A DNA stretch of 64,000 nt from an uncultured Paracoccaceae bacterium (GCA_947493145.1 CANLPZ010000001.1:248001-312000); one strand, 5' to 3'; counted from the first letter of the stretch, positions 17,374-27,642 are shown. Notes: generated from the sequence alone by a model not told the origin. Numbers and translations are program-made.

Positions 17374-19463
17374 TCCGAATTTTTCATTTCGGTTTTGGAA
17401 ACGCGGCCCTTTGGGTCGCGTTTTTTGTTGGCCGGCGCCCAAAGCCGGTCCCCAACGCGTTCTGAAACCGTCACCCATTTTTTCGTATCTCCAACGCCGG
17501 TTAACGCCCATGCGCCTGTGTCGCGCAAAACCGATGGGTCGAGAACCAAACAGTTCGTGTTCGGGGCGAGGTCGGCGTTTGCAACAACGATCTGTTTTGC
17601 GTGGCAGGTATTGAACGCCGCCGCCGCCTTTTTCCCGCTGAGTTGTATCACCTCGACGCCTTCATGTTGCAGGATCGTTTTACCGCCGTCCCGCGATTGC
17701 ACGCCGCGCGTGTTCGCAATGGCTTGGGTCCCCACATCGGCATCATTTTCCAACCAGACCTGAGCCACGAAACCGCTCCCTTTGGCCCGTGACAAAGCGC
17801 GGCCTTCCGCTGTCATGACCCCAATCAACGCGCCGTTATCAGCGATCAAAATGTCAGGCCGGTGAACATTCGCCCACGCGATAAACGCAACACCCATGGC
17901 CAAGACACCAATCCAGCGCCCACGAAGCTGCCACAACACAAGCACCAAAGCCCCCAAGCTGAGAAGTGGCAGGACAAAAGGTTGCGGTGCGGGAATTCGA
18001 CCAACGGAATTGGGCATTTGTGCGACCCAATTTGCAACCGTCAAAATCCAATCTATGCCCTGCCCCATGACCCACAATGCGATCCAATCCAGCCCCAATG
18101 GCATGAGCAGCGCCGCCACCACGGCGGCTGGCATCACAAGCAATGCCATAACTGGCACAGACAACACATTGGCCAAAAGCCCGTAATGCGAAACGATATT
18201 GAAATGTGCCGCCGCAAAAGGCGCGGTCGCCAGTCCAGCGACCATCGATGACATCAAAACACCCACTGGAAATTTCAAAACCCGCGGAATCTGCGGTGTA
18301 TTCCAATCCCGTAGCGCCCCAAACACAACAACCAACGCGGTTGTCGCGGCAAAAGACATTTGAAACCCAGGTCCGGTCAAAACCACCGGATCAAGGACCA
18401 AAACCATAACAGCCGCTACCGCAACCGCGCGCAAGGTCAACGCCCGTTTGCGCAGCAACACCGCAACAAGCATCACAAACACCATGATATACGCCCGTTG
18501 CGTCGCAACTGCCCCCCCCGATAGGGCGAGGTAGATCCCACCGCCAATTATTGCGGCACAGGCCGCCGCAGATTTTGGTGCGTGGGTGCCCCCGATCCGC
18601 GGGACCATGATCAAACCAAACCGAACAACCCCAAAAATGAACCCAACAAGCAGGCCCATGTGCAATCCCGAAATCGCCAATAAATGCGCCAGATTGGATT
18701 TCCGCAGGCTATCCAATGTCCCTTTGGGAATTGAAGATCGATCCCCCGTCGTGATCGCGGCGGCAAAGGCGCCGGTTTCGCCGCCAACCGTTTTCTTAAT
18801 ATGCGCACCAATGTTTTCGCGCCATTCGTACACCCGCGCGACACCTTTGGTTTTAGGTCCTTCGATTTCCAAAACAGGCGTGCGCGTATATCCGACAGCC
18901 CCCAAAGCTTGGAACCATGCCGTTCGTCTGAAATCAAAACCATCGGGTTCAACGGGACCTTGGGGTGGCGACAGATGACCTGTCATCATCACGGTCTGCC
19001 CAAATTGCAATTCGATCCACCGTTGATCCCCATGCAGGCTGACACGGACGTGTTTGGGCGTTTTATCAGGCCCGACACGGTCCAAATTGACGTGATCCAA
19101 GGTGATGCGTGGTTTGTCACTGTTGGAGGTATCTATTTTGACGATACGCCCCTCTATCGGGCCATAATAGCGCCACGTTAGAACTGGGGCCTTGACCCAA
19201 TGTGCATGCGCCGCTGCAAGACAAAACCCGCCCCCCACAAACACCAGTGCCACGATCAGTGGGCGCAGCCCCTCGCCCACCCATCGCGCCGCGACGGCAC
19301 ATGCAAAACAGGCAACACAGCAGCTGCCCAACGCCACCGCGCTTGGTTCAAACCGCAACGAAAAATAGAACCCAATGCCCACGGCCAACATCACAGGCAC
19401 CCATGGAAACAAATGCCCCCTTTGGGCGCTGAGCCAATATCGTATTGGGATCGGCGCGCGCAC
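17337..19463 (-). CDS. comEC: ComEC/Rec2 family DNA uptake channel
   Basis: ComEC forms the inner-membrane channel for single-stranded DNA during natural transformation. The product is about 708 residues, with an N-terminal DUF4131-type region, a central competence domain ([38 protein letters not shown] and several helices) and a degenerate metallo-beta-lactamase-like C-terminus without HxHxDH. I prefer a GTG start at 19463, which has AAAGGA ten bases upstream and puts GHLFPWVP about 16 residues in, as in relatives. An ATG at 19532 in frame is one base from the gltX start and has no ribosome site. The 3' end overlaps lexA. Confidence 0.88.
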   Translation of the reverse strand: MRAPIPIRYWLSAQRGHLFPWVPVMLAVGIGFYFSLRFEPSAVALGSCCVACFACAVAARWVGEGLRPLIVALVFVGGGFCLAAAHAHWVKAPVLTWRYYGPIEGRIVKIDTSNSDKPRITLDHVNLDRVGPDKTPKHVRVSLHGDQRWIELQFGQTVMMTGHLSPPQGPVEPDGFDFRRTAWFQALGAVGYTRTPVLEIEGPKTKGVARVYEWRENIGAHIKKTVGGETGAFAAAITTGDRSSIPKGTLDSLRKSNLAHLLAISGLHMGLLVGFIFGVVRFGLIMVPRIGGTHAPKSAAACAAIIGGGIYLALSGGAVATQRAYIMVFVMLVAVLLRKRALTLRAVAVAAVMVLVLDPVVLTGPGFQMSFAATTALVVVFGALRDWNTPQIPRVLKFPVGVLMSSMVAGLATAPFAAAHFNIVSHYGLLANVLSVPVMALLVMPAAVVAALLMPLGLDWIALWVMGQGIDWILTVANWVAQMPNSVGRIPAPQPFVLPLLSLGALVLVLWQLRGRWIGVLAMGVAFIAWANVHRPDILIADNGALIGVMTAEGRALSRAKGSGFVAQVWLENDADVGTQAIANTRGVQSRDGGKTILQHEGVEVIQLSGKKAAAAFNTCHAKQIVVANADLAPNTNCLVLDPSVLRDTGAWALTGVGDTKKWVTVSERVGDRLWAPANKKRDPKGRVSKTEMKNSDQYVRINPTNRP
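17399..17427 (+). terminator. lexA terminator
   Basis: AACGCGGCCC-ttt-GGGTCGCGTT followed by a T run, 26 bases after the lexA stop. It lies within the 3' coding part of the opposing comEC gene. Confidence 0.75.
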
Positions 19464-19533
19464 TTGTTCTTTGTCCTTTCGCGGTCTATGTGCCAAAGCT
19501 AATTCAGCCCGCGTTAGAAAAAGGTTAAGCATA

Positions 19534-20928
19534 ATGAGCGTCGTCACACGTTTTGCCCCCTCGCCAACTGGAACCCTGCATATTGGTGGGGCACGGACCG
19601 CCTTGTTTAATTGGCTTTATGCGCGCGGACGCGGCGGGAAATTTCTTTTACGGATCGAAGACACAGACCGCGAACGGTCCACACCCGAAGCCACAGACGC
19701 GATTTTGCGTGGTATGGAATGGCTTGGTTTGGATTACGACGGCGACGCGTTTAGCCAATTCGAAAACGCGCCACGTCATGTCGACGTCGCGAACACACTT
19801 TTGGCCAACGGTCATGCTTATAAATGTTTTTCAACACAGGATGAAATCGAGGCCTTCCGCGACTCCGCGCGCGCAGAAAAACGATCAACCTTGTTCCAAA
19901 GCCCGTGGCGTGACGCTGATCCGGCAACCCATCCAGATGCACCATTTGTTGTGCGGCTAAAAACGCCAACCGAGGGCACAACCGTAATTAACGACGAAGT
20001 CCAAGGCGACGTGTCCATCCGCAACGATCAGTTGGACGACATGATTTTGTTACGCTCTGACGGCACGCCTGTTTACATGCTGGCCGTGGTTGTCGACGAC
20101 TACGATATGGGTGTGACCCACGTCATCCGTGGGGATGACCATTTGAACAACGCCGCCCGTCAAATCGGGATTTACACGGCGATGGGGTGGGATTTGCCTA
20201 CGTATGCGCATATTCCGTTGATCCACGGACCTGATGGGAAAAAAATGTCCAAACGCCATGGGGCAACTGGTGTGGAAGAATACCAAGCGCTCGGGTATCC
20301 GGCGGCCGGAATGCGCAATTATTTGGCGCGTTTGGGATGGAGCCACGGAGACCATGAATTTTTTACCGACGCGCAGGCGAAAAAGTGGTTTGACACCAAA
20401 GGTATTGGGAAATCAGCCGCGCGTTTTGATTTCAAAAAACTCGAAAATATTTGTGGGCAGCATATGGCGATCGCTGACGATGCTGCGTTGCTGCAAGAAT
20501 TGGAACACTATATCGTCGCGGTTGATGGGCCTGCGTTAACTGACGATCAAAAATCCGCGATGACCAAAGGCATGTATTGCTTGAAAGAAAAAAGCAAAAC
20601 CTTCGGCAATCTCCTTGATAAAGCACATTTTATCTTGGGCACACGCCCGTTTACGCCGGATGAAAAAGCCGCAAAAAATCTTGATTCAGTATCCCGTGGT
20701 ATACTGAATGAATTGACGCCGCACCTGCAAAGTGTTAGCTGGACCCGAGACACGCTGGAGGAGACTGTCACCCAGTTTGCCGAGGCCCATAATACGAAGC
20801 TCGGTAAGCTTGCTGGTCCCCTTCGTGCCGCCCTTTCCGGACGGACCGCGACCCCCAGTGTTTTTGATATGATGCTCGTCATCGGTCGGGATGAAACTCT
20901 TGCCCGTCTTGGTGATGTTGCCGCCTGA
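19534..20928 (+). CDS. gltX: Glutamate-tRNA ligase
   Basis: GltX charges tRNA-Glu (or tRNA-Gln in two-GltX species). The 464-residue class I synthetase begins [28 protein letters not shown], with the HIGH-type motif HIGG at 16-19, and has the second signature [21 protein letters not shown]. The ATG at 19534 is preceded by AAAAAGG nine bases upstream. Longer in-frame extensions lie antisense to comEC and are unlikely. Rhodobacteraceae commonly have a second gltX elsewhere. Confidence 0.95.
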   Translation: MSVVTRFAPSPTGTLHIGGARTALFNWLYARGRGGKFLLRIEDTDRERSTPEATDAILRGMEWLGLDYDGDAFSQFENAPRHVDVANTLLANGHAYKCFSTQDEIEAFRDSARAEKRSTLFQSPWRDADPATHPDAPFVVRLKTPTEGTTVINDEVQGDVSIRNDQLDDMILLRSDGTPVYMLAVVVDDYDMGVTHVIRGDDHLNNAARQIGIYTAMGWDLPTYAHIPLIHGPDGKKMSKRHGATGVEEYQALGYPAAGMRNYLARLGWSHGDHEFFTDAQAKKWFDTKGIGKSAARFDFKKLENICGQHMAIADDAALLQELEHYIVAVDGPALTDDQKSAMTKGMYCLKEKSKTFGNLLDKAHFILGTRPFTPDEKAAKNLDSVSRGILNELTPHLQSVSWTRDTLEETVTQFAEAHNTKLGKLAGPLRAALSGRTATPSVFDMMLVIGRDETLARLGDVAA

Positions 20929-20982
20929 CATATAGGTGTCGTATTGGGGCGATACCCTTCGGTCAGGCAGATTGCCACATGC

Positions 20983-21006
20983 GTCAAAGATGATCCGATC
21001 TTTGAC
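20983..21006. promoter_or_regulatory. Perfect inverted repeat in the gltA leader
   Basis: Arms GTCAAAGAT and ATCTTTGAC are exact complements with a six-base spacer. The repeat ends seven bases before the gltA ribosome site. It could be an operator or an mRNA hairpin next to the Shine-Dalgarno sequence. It has no T run, so it is not a gltX terminator. Confidence 0.5.
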
Positions 21007-21027
21007 CCTGAACGAAGGATATTACAC

Positions 21028-22323
21028 ATGACCGACACACAAAAAACAGCTACGTTAAGCTTTGACGATACAACTGTCGAACTGCCGATTTTGTCGCCAA
21101 GCGAAGGTCCTGACGTGATCGATATTCGCAAGCTTTATGCACAAGCGAATGTTTTCACTTACGACCCCGGCTTTACCTCAACAGCGTCATGTGACAGTGC
21201 CATCACGTATATCGACGGCGGCAAAGGTGAATTGTTGCACCGTGGCTACCCGATCGACCAACTTGCTGAAAAATCTCACTATCTTGAAGTCTGCTATTTG
21301 CTGTTAAACGGCGAATTGCCAACAGCTGCTGAGTTGGAAGAATTCGAAAACATCGTTACACGCCACACAATGATCCACGAACAGATGGTTAACCTGTTCC
21401 GTGGTTTCCGTCGTGATGCGCACCCAATGGCGATCATGAACGGTGTTGTTGGCGCGATGTCTGCGTTCTATCACGATTCAACAGACATCACCGACCCACG
21501 CCAGCGTGAAATCGCGGCGTTCCGTATGATCGCCAAAATGCCGACAATCGCGGCGATGGCTTACAAATACACAATCGGACAACCTTTCGTGTATCCACGC
21601 AACGATCTGGATTACGCATCGAATTTCTTGCGCATGTGTTTTGCGGTTCCCGCCGAAGATTACGAAGTTAACCCAATTCTAAGCCGTGCGATGGACCGTA
21701 TCTTTACGCTACATGCAGACCACGAACAAAACGCGTCAACGTCGACCGTGCGTTTGGCCTCCTCGTCTGGCGCAAACCCATTTGCGTGTATCGCGGCCGG
21801 CATCGCGTGTTTGTGGGGCCCTGCCCACGGTGGCGCGAACCAAGCGTGTTTGGAAATGTTGCGTGAAATCGGGACGGTTGATCGCATTCCAGAATACATT
21901 GCACGTGCAAAAGACAAAAACGATCCATTCCGTTTGATGGGCTTTGGTCACCGCGTTTACAAAAACTTTGATCCGCGTGCGAAGGTTATGAAACAATCTG
22001 CGGACGAAGTTTTGGATCTGTTAGGTGTCGAAGACAACCCAGTCTTGCAAGTTGCGAAAGAACTGGAAAAAGCGGCGTTGGCCGATCCGTATTTCTCTGA
22101 AAAGAAACTGTTCCCGAACGTGGATTTCTATTCTGGAATTATCCTTGAGGCGATGGGCTTCCCGACCTCAATGTTTACCCCGATCTTTGCACTGTCTCGG
22201 ACTGTTGGTTGGATTTCACAGTGGAAAGAAATGATCAGTGATCCAGCATTGAAAATTGGGCGTCCGCGTCAGCTTTACGTCGGCGATTCGTTCCGTGACT
22301 ACGTTGACGTCGAAAACCGCTAG
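21028..22323 (+). CDS. gltA: Citrate synthase
   Basis: Citrate synthase condenses oxaloacetate with acetyl-CoA to start the TCA cycle. The 431-residue protein shows the Gram-negative hexameric type I layout: [30 protein letters not shown], the catalytic His regions [15 protein letters not shown] and [16 protein letters not shown], and Asp in [15 protein letters not shown]. The ATG at 21028 has GAAGGAT seven bases upstream. An upstream in-frame start at 20944 would translate the leader repeat and is unlikely. A strong terminator follows. Confidence 0.96.
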   Translation: MTDTQKTATLSFDDTTVELPILSPSEGPDVIDIRKLYAQANVFTYDPGFTSTASCDSAITYIDGGKGELLHRGYPIDQLAEKSHYLEVCYLLLNGELPTAAELEEFENIVTRHTMIHEQMVNLFRGFRRDAHPMAIMNGVVGAMSAFYHDSTDITDPRQREIAAFRMIAKMPTIAAMAYKYTIGQPFVYPRNDLDYASNFLRMCFAVPAEDYEVNPILSRAMDRIFTLHADHEQNASTSTVRLASSSGANPFACIAAGIACLWGPAHGGANQACLEMLREIGTVDRIPEYIARAKDKNDPFRLMGFGHRVYKNFDPRAKVMKQSADEVLDLLGVEDNPVLQVAKELEKAALADPYFSEKKLFPNVDFYSGIILEAMGFPTSMFTPIFALSRTVGWISQWKEMISDPALKIGRPRQLYVGDSFRDYVDVENR

Positions 22324-22344
22324 GCAAAATTACCTATAATTATC

Positions 22345-22374
22345 AAAGGCCCTGCCACTTGGCGGGGCCTTTTT
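22345..22374 (+). terminator. gltA terminator
   Basis: Stem GGCCCTGCC/GGCGGGGCC with loop ACTT, preceded by AAA and followed by TTTTT, 21 bases after the gltA stop. Confidence 0.9.
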
Positions 22375-22415
22375 GACTCTGATTGTCCGTTTCCACCCCC
22401 CAATCCAGCAAAATA

Positions 22416-22430
22416 TTAAGAATTGTTTAA
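22416..22430. promoter_or_regulatory. CtrA-type site (TTAA-N7-TTAA) upstream of the RTX gene
   Basis: TTAA-gaattgt-TTAA is an exact match to the full CtrA recognition motif, 87 bases before the start codon. CtrA controls motility, biofilm and gene-transfer-agent genes in this family. A possible -10 (TATTAC) lies at 22491-22496. Confidence 0.55.
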
Positions 22431-22516
22431 ACTCCAACATCAATTGCGGCAAAATCGTGACTTTTGTGAGGTAAAAGCGTAGCATTCGCCTATTACGCGA
22501 CTCAGGGGGTTTTCGC

Positions 22517-23659
22517 ATGATTACTTTTTATTATCTGCTGCCATGGCTTATCGGCCTTGGCGTCTATGCACTGTTTACGAATGATACTGATGATGAACCG
22601 GAGGATGAAAATCCACGGATGGGGGATGACACGCCAGACATAGGTGACGAAACGGGGGACGACGGCGACGCTGATGGTGACGACAACGACGACGATCTGC
22701 CTGTTGATCCGGACCCACAAGAAACCGAATTCACGTTAACCCCTGATAACGACACCTTCCAAGGCACTGCGCTTGCCGAATTTGTCAGCGGTTACGGCGG
22801 CGATGACACGCTACGAGGCGGCGGTGAAGATGATTTCCTCTACGGGAACCAAGGCGACGATAGTCTGTATGGCGAAGCGGGTGATGACGGTCTGTATGGC
22901 GGTCCAGGAGACGACTTTTTGCGCGGCAACCCTGGGAATGATTACCTAACTGGCGGTGATGACGACGACAACCTTAATGGCGAAGTCGGCAACGACACGC
23001 TTTTGGGCGGCCGCGGAAATGATACGGTCAATGGCGGTCGAGACGATGACTTGCTTTTCGGCAATGGCGGTGGCGACTTGTTAAGTGGTGATTTAGGCGA
23101 TGACATCCTCTTCGGTGGATTTGGCGAAGACACTTTGCGCGGTGGCGATGGCAATGACCTACTGGATGGTTCCGCAACCTTTGCTGATGATGTAACGTGG
23201 CTTGAAAACCAACAAATTCAAGATCCTAACAGTGGCTTGTCACTCGAAGATGTGGCACCAACTCTTGCCTACGACGATCAAACAGCGGATGTGCTCGATG
23301 GGGGCGCTGGCGACGATATTTTGATCCTTGGTGACGGCGACACAGGCACTGGTGGCGACGGCGCAGACAACTTCTGGATCTTAGGATCAAGCTTGACGAC
23401 CGCGCCGACCTCGGATCCGGCAGGTAACCCCACTGCAGGCGAGGCTGTTGTCATTACGGATTTTGACGTTGCAGAAGATGTGTTTGTTTACACGCACGAT
23501 GCAAATGCACCCGTGACCGAAGTCAACGTTGGTCAATCAGCAGACAACACCAACAATCTCGAAATTTCTGTAAATGGAGAGCTTGTGGCGATTTTGGAAA
23601 ACGTGTCCCAAGACGACTTTGACGGCGACATGGTAATCCCCGTCGAAGTTGCCGCCTAA
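22517..23659 (+). CDS. Calcium-binding RTX-repeat protein with N-terminal membrane helix
   Basis: This 380-residue acidic protein starts with a hydrophobic helix (about residues 2-20, FYYLLPWLIGLGVYALF), followed by a very Asp/Glu-rich segment (22-70). About fourteen consecutive nonapeptide RTX repeats of the type GGxGxDxLx lie at roughly 92-220, with another repeat near 255-280. The tail (VVITDFDVAEDVFVY) resembles repeat-capping regions of type I secreted proteins. RTX repeats form calcium-binding beta rolls. No secretion genes are nearby. Whether it is anchored or secreted is unclear. The ORF begins after AGGGGG. Confidence 0.85.
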   Translation: MITFYYLLPWLIGLGVYALFTNDTDDEPEDENPRMGDDTPDIGDETGDDGDADGDDNDDDLPVDPDPQETEFTLTPDNDTFQGTALAEFVSGYGGDDTLRGGGEDDFLYGNQGDDSLYGEAGDDGLYGGPGDDFLRGNPGNDYLTGGDDDDNLNGEVGNDTLLGGRGNDTVNGGRDDDLLFGNGGGDLLSGDLGDDILFGGFGEDTLRGGDGNDLLDGSATFADDVTWLENQQIQDPNSGLSLEDVAPTLAYDDQTADVLDGGAGDDILILGDGDTGTGGDGADNFWILGSSLTTAPTSDPAGNPTAGEAVVITDFDVAEDVFVYTHDANAPVTEVNVGQSADNTNNLEISVNGELVAILENVSQDDFDGDMVIPVEVAA

Positions 23660-23663
23660 TTCA

Positions 23664-23702
23664 AAAGCTTAGCGCCCCTCGAAACTCGCGGGGCGCTTTT
23701 CT
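23664..23702. terminator. Terminator shared by the RTX gene and paaG-like gene
   Basis: Stem AGCGCCCC (23671-23678) with GGGGCGCT (23690-23697), then TTTTCT on the plus strand and AAAAGCT on the other side. It lies between the convergent genes and overlaps the last codons of the enoyl-CoA hydratase gene. Confidence 0.8.
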
Positions 23703-24445
23703 AAAAAGGCCATGACGCCTTCGACGAAATCGCGGGATTGACCGCATTTCCCTTGCAGTTTCGCCTCCAACGCCAATTGTTCGTCCAAATCATTGCTATA
23801 CGAACTGCGGATCGCGGTTTTTACATGTTTGTACGTCAATGTCGGGCCTTTGGCCAAATGCTGCGCGCGCGCCAACCATTGCACAGCGAACTCTTTATCG
23901 GCGACCGCTTCCCAAATCATTCCCCAATCGCTGGCCTGCTGTGCCGTAATTTTTTCGGAAAATAGAGCCGCGCCCATCGCCTTTGCCGAACCGATCTGTC
24001 GCGGCAACCAATAGGTTCCACCTGCATCAGGGATCAAACCAATTTTGGTAAAGGCTTGCATGAAATACGCGCTTTCACTGGCGATCACCACATCCGCAGC
24101 CAAAGCCAAATTCGCACCGGCCCCGACCGCTGGACCATTTACTGCGGAAATTGTCGGGATCGGGCTGTCATTGATCGCACGCAGCATTGGGACATATTCA
24201 TCCCGCAAGGTTCGTTCCAAATCCAGTGTCGTTGCATTGCCTCTGTCGCTGAGGTCCTGCCCTGAACAAAATGCGGTCCCTGCCCCCGTCATCACCAAAA
24301 CACGTGCGGTTTTCCCAGCCTCCAAAACCGCATGGGTAATTTCCAACCGCATTTGCGAATTCAATGCATTCATCACATCGGGGCGGTTTAAGGTTAAAAC
24401 AGCCACGTCATCGGTGATGTCAAAGGTTAGCGTTGAATAGTCCAT
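23669..24445 (-). CDS. Enoyl-CoA hydratase/isomerase, PaaG-like
   Basis: A 258-residue crotonase-fold protein. The oxyanion-hole segments GAGTAFCSGQDLSDRG and SAVNGPAVGAGANLALAADVV are present, and IGLIPDAGGTYWLPRQIG carries the Asp typical of PaaG, the 1,2-epoxyphenylacetyl-CoA isomerase of phenylacetate breakdown. No other paa gene lies in the window, so the role is inferred from sequence only and a general enoyl-CoA isomerase is possible. The ATG at 24445 has GGAG six bases upstream. A TTG four codons earlier overlaps that site. Confidence 0.82.
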   Translation of the reverse strand: MDYSTLTFDITDDVAVLTLNRPDVMNALNSQMRLEITHAVLEAGKTARVLVMTGAGTAFCSGQDLSDRGNATTLDLERTLRDEYVPMLRAINDSPIPTISAVNGPAVGAGANLALAADVVIASESAYFMQAFTKIGLIPDAGGTYWLPRQIGSAKAMGAALFSEKITAQQASDWGMIWEAVADKEFAVQWLARAQHLAKGPTLTYKHVKTAIRSSYSNDLDEQLALEAKLQGKCGQSRDFVEGVMAFLEKRPASFEGR

Positions 24446-24485
24446 GGTCAGCTCCAAACGAAATGCGTTGTCTTACACATAGTGT

Positions 24486-24495
24486 ACTGATCAGT
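24486..24495. promoter_or_regulatory. Palindrome upstream of the paaG-like gene
   Basis: ACTGATCAGT is a perfect ten-base palindrome about 40 bases upstream of the start codon, of the kind bound by TetR-family repressors. No regulator gene is adjacent. Confidence 0.35.
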
Positions 24496-24561
24496 TTAGA
24501 AAAGAGAAACTGCTTAAACGCCGCATTTCTTTGAACTTGCGCGGCGTCATAGGTATTTGAG

Positions 24562-25026
24562 CTATTTTAAAAGCTTGTCCAAACGCGCTTGTTCTTCGTC
24601 AGTAAGACGACCATCCCCGTTTTCGACACTTGGTGTATTGCGACCGCGTGCGTAGACCCACGCGCCAATCAAGGCCAACAACAGCGCTGCGGGCCCGACC
24701 AGCCACAACACCAGATTGGCCCCGTCAAAAGTCGGTTTTAGCAACACGAATTCCCCATACCGATCCACAACATACTGCATGACCTCGGCGTCACTGTCGC
24801 CGGCAAGCAACCGTTCGCGAACCAATAAACGCAAATCACGCGCGACTTCGGCGTCGCTTTCGTCAATGCTTTCGTTTTGGCAGACCAAACATCGCAATCC
24901 GGCCGATAATGCACGGGCGCGTGTTTCCAGCGCAGGATCGTCGAGAATTTCATCCGGCGTTACGGCCACGACAGAACTGACCAAAATCATCCAAAGCACC
25001 GCACCAAATGTCAAAATCCGCATCAT
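24562..25026 (-). CDS. ccmH: Cytochrome c-type biogenesis protein CcmH
   Basis: CcmH keeps apocytochrome c cysteines reduced for haem attachment in the periplasm. The 154-residue protein has a signal peptide (1-22), the redox motif LRCLVCQN with Cys46 and Cys49, the conserved LLAGDSDAEVMQYVVDRYGEFVLLKP block, and a C-terminal membrane helix (about 106-126). This is the short form, without the CcmI extension. It overlaps the ccmF stop by four bases (ATGA). Confidence 0.95.
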   Translation of the reverse strand: MMRILTFGAVLWMILVSSVVAVTPDEILDDPALETRARALSAGLRCLVCQNESIDESDAEVARDLRLLVRERLLAGDSDAEVMQYVVDRYGEFVLLKPTFDGANLVLWLVGPAALLLALIGAWVYARGRNTPSVENGDGRLTDEEQARLDKLLK

Positions 25027-26990
25027 GTTGCTTGCTCTTTGGTCTGGCGCGCTGCCCCAGCACCCACACGGTGCCGTCGATCAGACATAGACAAACCGCC
25101 GCCTAGCGCCATGATGATGCAGCCCGCCCAAATCCAATTCGCGAAGGGTTTGATATACGTCCGCACAGCCCATCCACCGCCTGTTTGTTCGTCGCCGATA
25201 ACAACGTAAATGTCGCGGAAAACCCCGTTGCGGATCGCGGCTTCGGTCGTGGGCATTTCCGCCACGGGATAGATCCGCTTTTCCGGATGCAACGTCGCCA
25301 ACAGCGTTTCCCTACCAGCGCGTCGTACGTCAACATCACCCATGGTAGACACGTAATTTGGTCCGGCAACGTCCCTCACTGCGCGCAGCGAAAAGTCGTA
25401 CCCAGCGACCTCAAACCACTCATCCGTTTGGACCACACGAATATCTTCGGTTTCCCATGCGGTCAGTGCCGCAATCCCGATAATCGTTACACCAAATCCG
25501 GCATGTGCGACCGCTTTGCCCCAGTCCGCACGCGGCAAACCTTTTAGCCGCCGCAAGCGTGCGCCCTTGTTACCTGCGCGTTGCCAAATTTCGACAACAC
25601 TGCCTGCGATCACCCAAACGCCCAAAGCAACGCCAAACGGCCCCAAAACCGAACGTCCCGATTGCATGGCGAACACCAAACCAACCAAAGCAAGGACCAA
25701 AACCAGCGGGATTTTTAATGCCTGCCACGCCCGCGACACGCGCCCGCGTTTCCACGGGATCAACGACCCAAAGGGTAAGATAATCGCCAAGGCAATCATG
25801 AACGGTGTAAAAGCCGTGTTGAAAAACGGTGGTCCAACGGACAATTTGCGGTCGAAAAACAGCTCTGCGATCAATGGCCAAATGGTTCCGACAAAAACCA
25901 CCAAAGCCGACACCGCAAGGATGACGTTATTTAGCACCAACGCGCTTTCACGGCTCACCATTGAAAACACGCCTTTTGCTTCTAACGCGGCCGCACGGGC
26001 CCCGAATAATGTCAACGCCCCGCCCATAAACACGGCTAAGATAATCAGGATATAGACCCCGCGTTCAGGATCATTGGCAAAGGCATGAACAGAGGTCAGG
26101 ACCCCAGAACGCACGATAAAGGTCCCGATCAAGGAAAACCCAAAGGCCAAGATCGCAAGCAAGATCGTCCATGCCTTTAATGTTTCGCGTTTTTCCACAA
26201 CGATGGCTGAATGCAATAGCGCCGCTGAAATAAGCCACGGCATAAAGCTTGCGTTTTCAACGGGATCCCAAAACCAAAACCCGCCCCAACCAAGTTCGTA
26301 ATATGCCCACCAACTGCCCAAGGCGATCCCAATCGTCAGGAACAACCACGCGGCAAGCGTCCATGGGCGAACCCAACGCCCCCACGCCGCGTCCACGCGT
26401 CCCTCAATCAACGCGGCAACCGCGAAACTGAAGGTCATGGATAACCCAACATAGCCAAGATACAAAAACGGCGGGTGAAACGCCAATCCGGGGTCTTGTA
26501 AAAGAGGGTTTAACCCCTGCCCGTTAAATGGCGGTGTCGCCAATCGTAAAAACGGGTTCGAGGTAAATAGAATGAACGCAAAGAACGCGACAGCGACAGC
26601 TGATTGAACCGCCAAAACCCGCGCCCGCAACCGCGGTGGCAAATTGCCACCAAACCACGCAGCCATTGCGCCAAACAGCGTCAAGATTAACACCCACAAC
26701 AACAACGATCCCTCATGGTTGCCCCACACGCCAGATACTTTGTACAGCATCGGCTTTGCGGTGTGCGAATTCAGGTAAACCAATTGTACGGAAAAATCGG
26801 AAACCACAAAGGCATAGGTCAATCCGGCAAAGGCGAAAGCCGTAAGAAAAAACTGCGAACTTGCCATTGGTTCGGCGACGGCCATCCATCCGCGCCAGTT
26901 TTTCTGTGCACCAATCAATGGCACCACAGTTTGCAAACAGGCAATGACAGCGGCAAGGATCAGGGCGAAATGCGACAACTCAATTATCAT
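25023..26990 (-). CDS. ccmF: Haem lyase CcmF for cytochrome c maturation
   Basis: CcmF is the membrane core of the complex that joins haem to apocytochrome c. The 655-residue protein has many transmembrane helices and the tryptophan-rich haem-handling domain WGGFWFWDPVENASFMPWL. It also shows GVWGNHEGSLLLWV and the periplasmic C-terminal region with LHPEKRIYPVAEMPTTEAAIRNG. I use the ATG at 26990; a GTG six codons earlier is less likely. It is separated from the holin gene upstream by 73 bases. Confidence 0.95.
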   Translation of the reverse strand: MIIELSHFALILAAVIACLQTVVPLIGAQKNWRGWMAVAEPMASSQFFLTAFAFAGLTYAFVVSDFSVQLVYLNSHTAKPMLYKVSGVWGNHEGSLLLWVLILTLFGAMAAWFGGNLPPRLRARVLAVQSAVAVAFFAFILFTSNPFLRLATPPFNGQGLNPLLQDPGLAFHPPFLYLGYVGLSMTFSFAVAALIEGRVDAAWGRWVRPWTLAAWLFLTIGIALGSWWAYYELGWGGFWFWDPVENASFMPWLISAALLHSAIVVEKRETLKAWTILLAILAFGFSLIGTFIVRSGVLTSVHAFANDPERGVYILIILAVFMGGALTLFGARAAALEAKGVFSMVSRESALVLNNVILAVSALVVFVGTIWPLIAELFFDRKLSVGPPFFNTAFTPFMIALAIILPFGSLIPWKRGRVSRAWQALKIPLVLVLALVGLVFAMQSGRSVLGPFGVALGVWVIAGSVVEIWQRAGNKGARLRRLKGLPRADWGKAVAHAGFGVTIIGIAALTAWETEDIRVVQTDEWFEVAGYDFSLRAVRDVAGPNYVSTMGDVDVRRAGRETLLATLHPEKRIYPVAEMPTTEAAIRNGVFRDIYVVIGDEQTGGGWAVRTYIKPFANWIWAGCIIMALGGGLSMSDRRHRVGAGAARQTKEQAT

Positions 26991-27063
26991 GCGCCATGTT
27001 GTATGCACTTATATCCAGCACGCCAATGGGCGAAATGCCACGTTTCGCAACTTCGTTACCGCG

Positions 27064-27642
27064 TTACCGCGTTGCCCGTTCGCGACGCCATGCCTCTAAT
27101 GCAGCATTGGCATCCTTTCCCGTCGGGTCAAACGGACTGGCGTCATCCACCGATGCAAAAACATCGGATTGAGGGTCTTCTTGTGGTTCCAAGGCTTGAA
27201 TATTTTCAACCACTTGCGGAAATCTTGCATAGCTTTCGGCAATGGATTTTTGAAATTCCTGACCTTTGAACTGATGACGTGCCCCGAAATAGAATGACAC
27301 AATCGCGCCAAGCAACCACCACAATGGTTCTGGCACCAATGCGATCCCTTGCATCCGTGATGAAAACCAGATCGGGTCAACCATCGCTGCGACGAACAAA
27401 CCCAACGTTCCAAAAGCCAACAAGGGGCGCGGCAAGCGGTTTAATCCGTCGATAAAGCGATCAAAACGGCTTTTCTGAAGACCTGAAAATTCGGATGAAA
27501 ACTGTCGCAACGCCGCATTTTGTTGGGCATAACTGCGCTGTTCTTGGGCTTCGGCATTTGGTCGGAAGACTTCAACAGTTTCGCGCAATACATTGCGATT
27601 GCTTCCAAAAATCAGGTTAAACAGTCCATCAATCAATCCCAT
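27064..27642 (-). CDS. Holin family protein (gene-transfer-agent type)
   Basis: This 192-residue protein has a short N-terminal region (MGLIDGLFNLIFGSNRNVLRETVEVFRPNAEA), two or three hydrophobic segments around residues 67-85 and 100-120 (PLLAFGTLGLFVAAMVDPIWF, PLWWLLGAIVSFYFGARH), and an acidic tail. This matches the 3TM holin family of Rhodobacterales, which forms inner-membrane holes so that an endolysin can reach the cell wall. The start overlaps the muramidase gene by ten bases, so the two are translated together. Function is inferred from family and pairing. Confidence 0.8.
   Translation of the reverse strand: MGLIDGLFNLIFGSNRNVLRETVEVFRPNAEAQEQRSYAQQNAALRQFSSEFSGLQKSRFDRFIDGLNRLPRPLLAFGTLGLFVAAMVDPIWFSSRMQGIALVPEPLWWLLGAIVSFYFGARHQFKGQEFQKSIAESYARFPQVVENIQALEPQEDPQSDVFASVDDASPFDPTGKDANAALEAWRRERATR

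Noticed and set aside
22750-23180. Repeated DNA in the RTX gene as a CRISPR array or tandem repeat element
   Set aside because: The repeats are in-frame nonapeptide codons with varying sequence, not identical DNA units with spacers.
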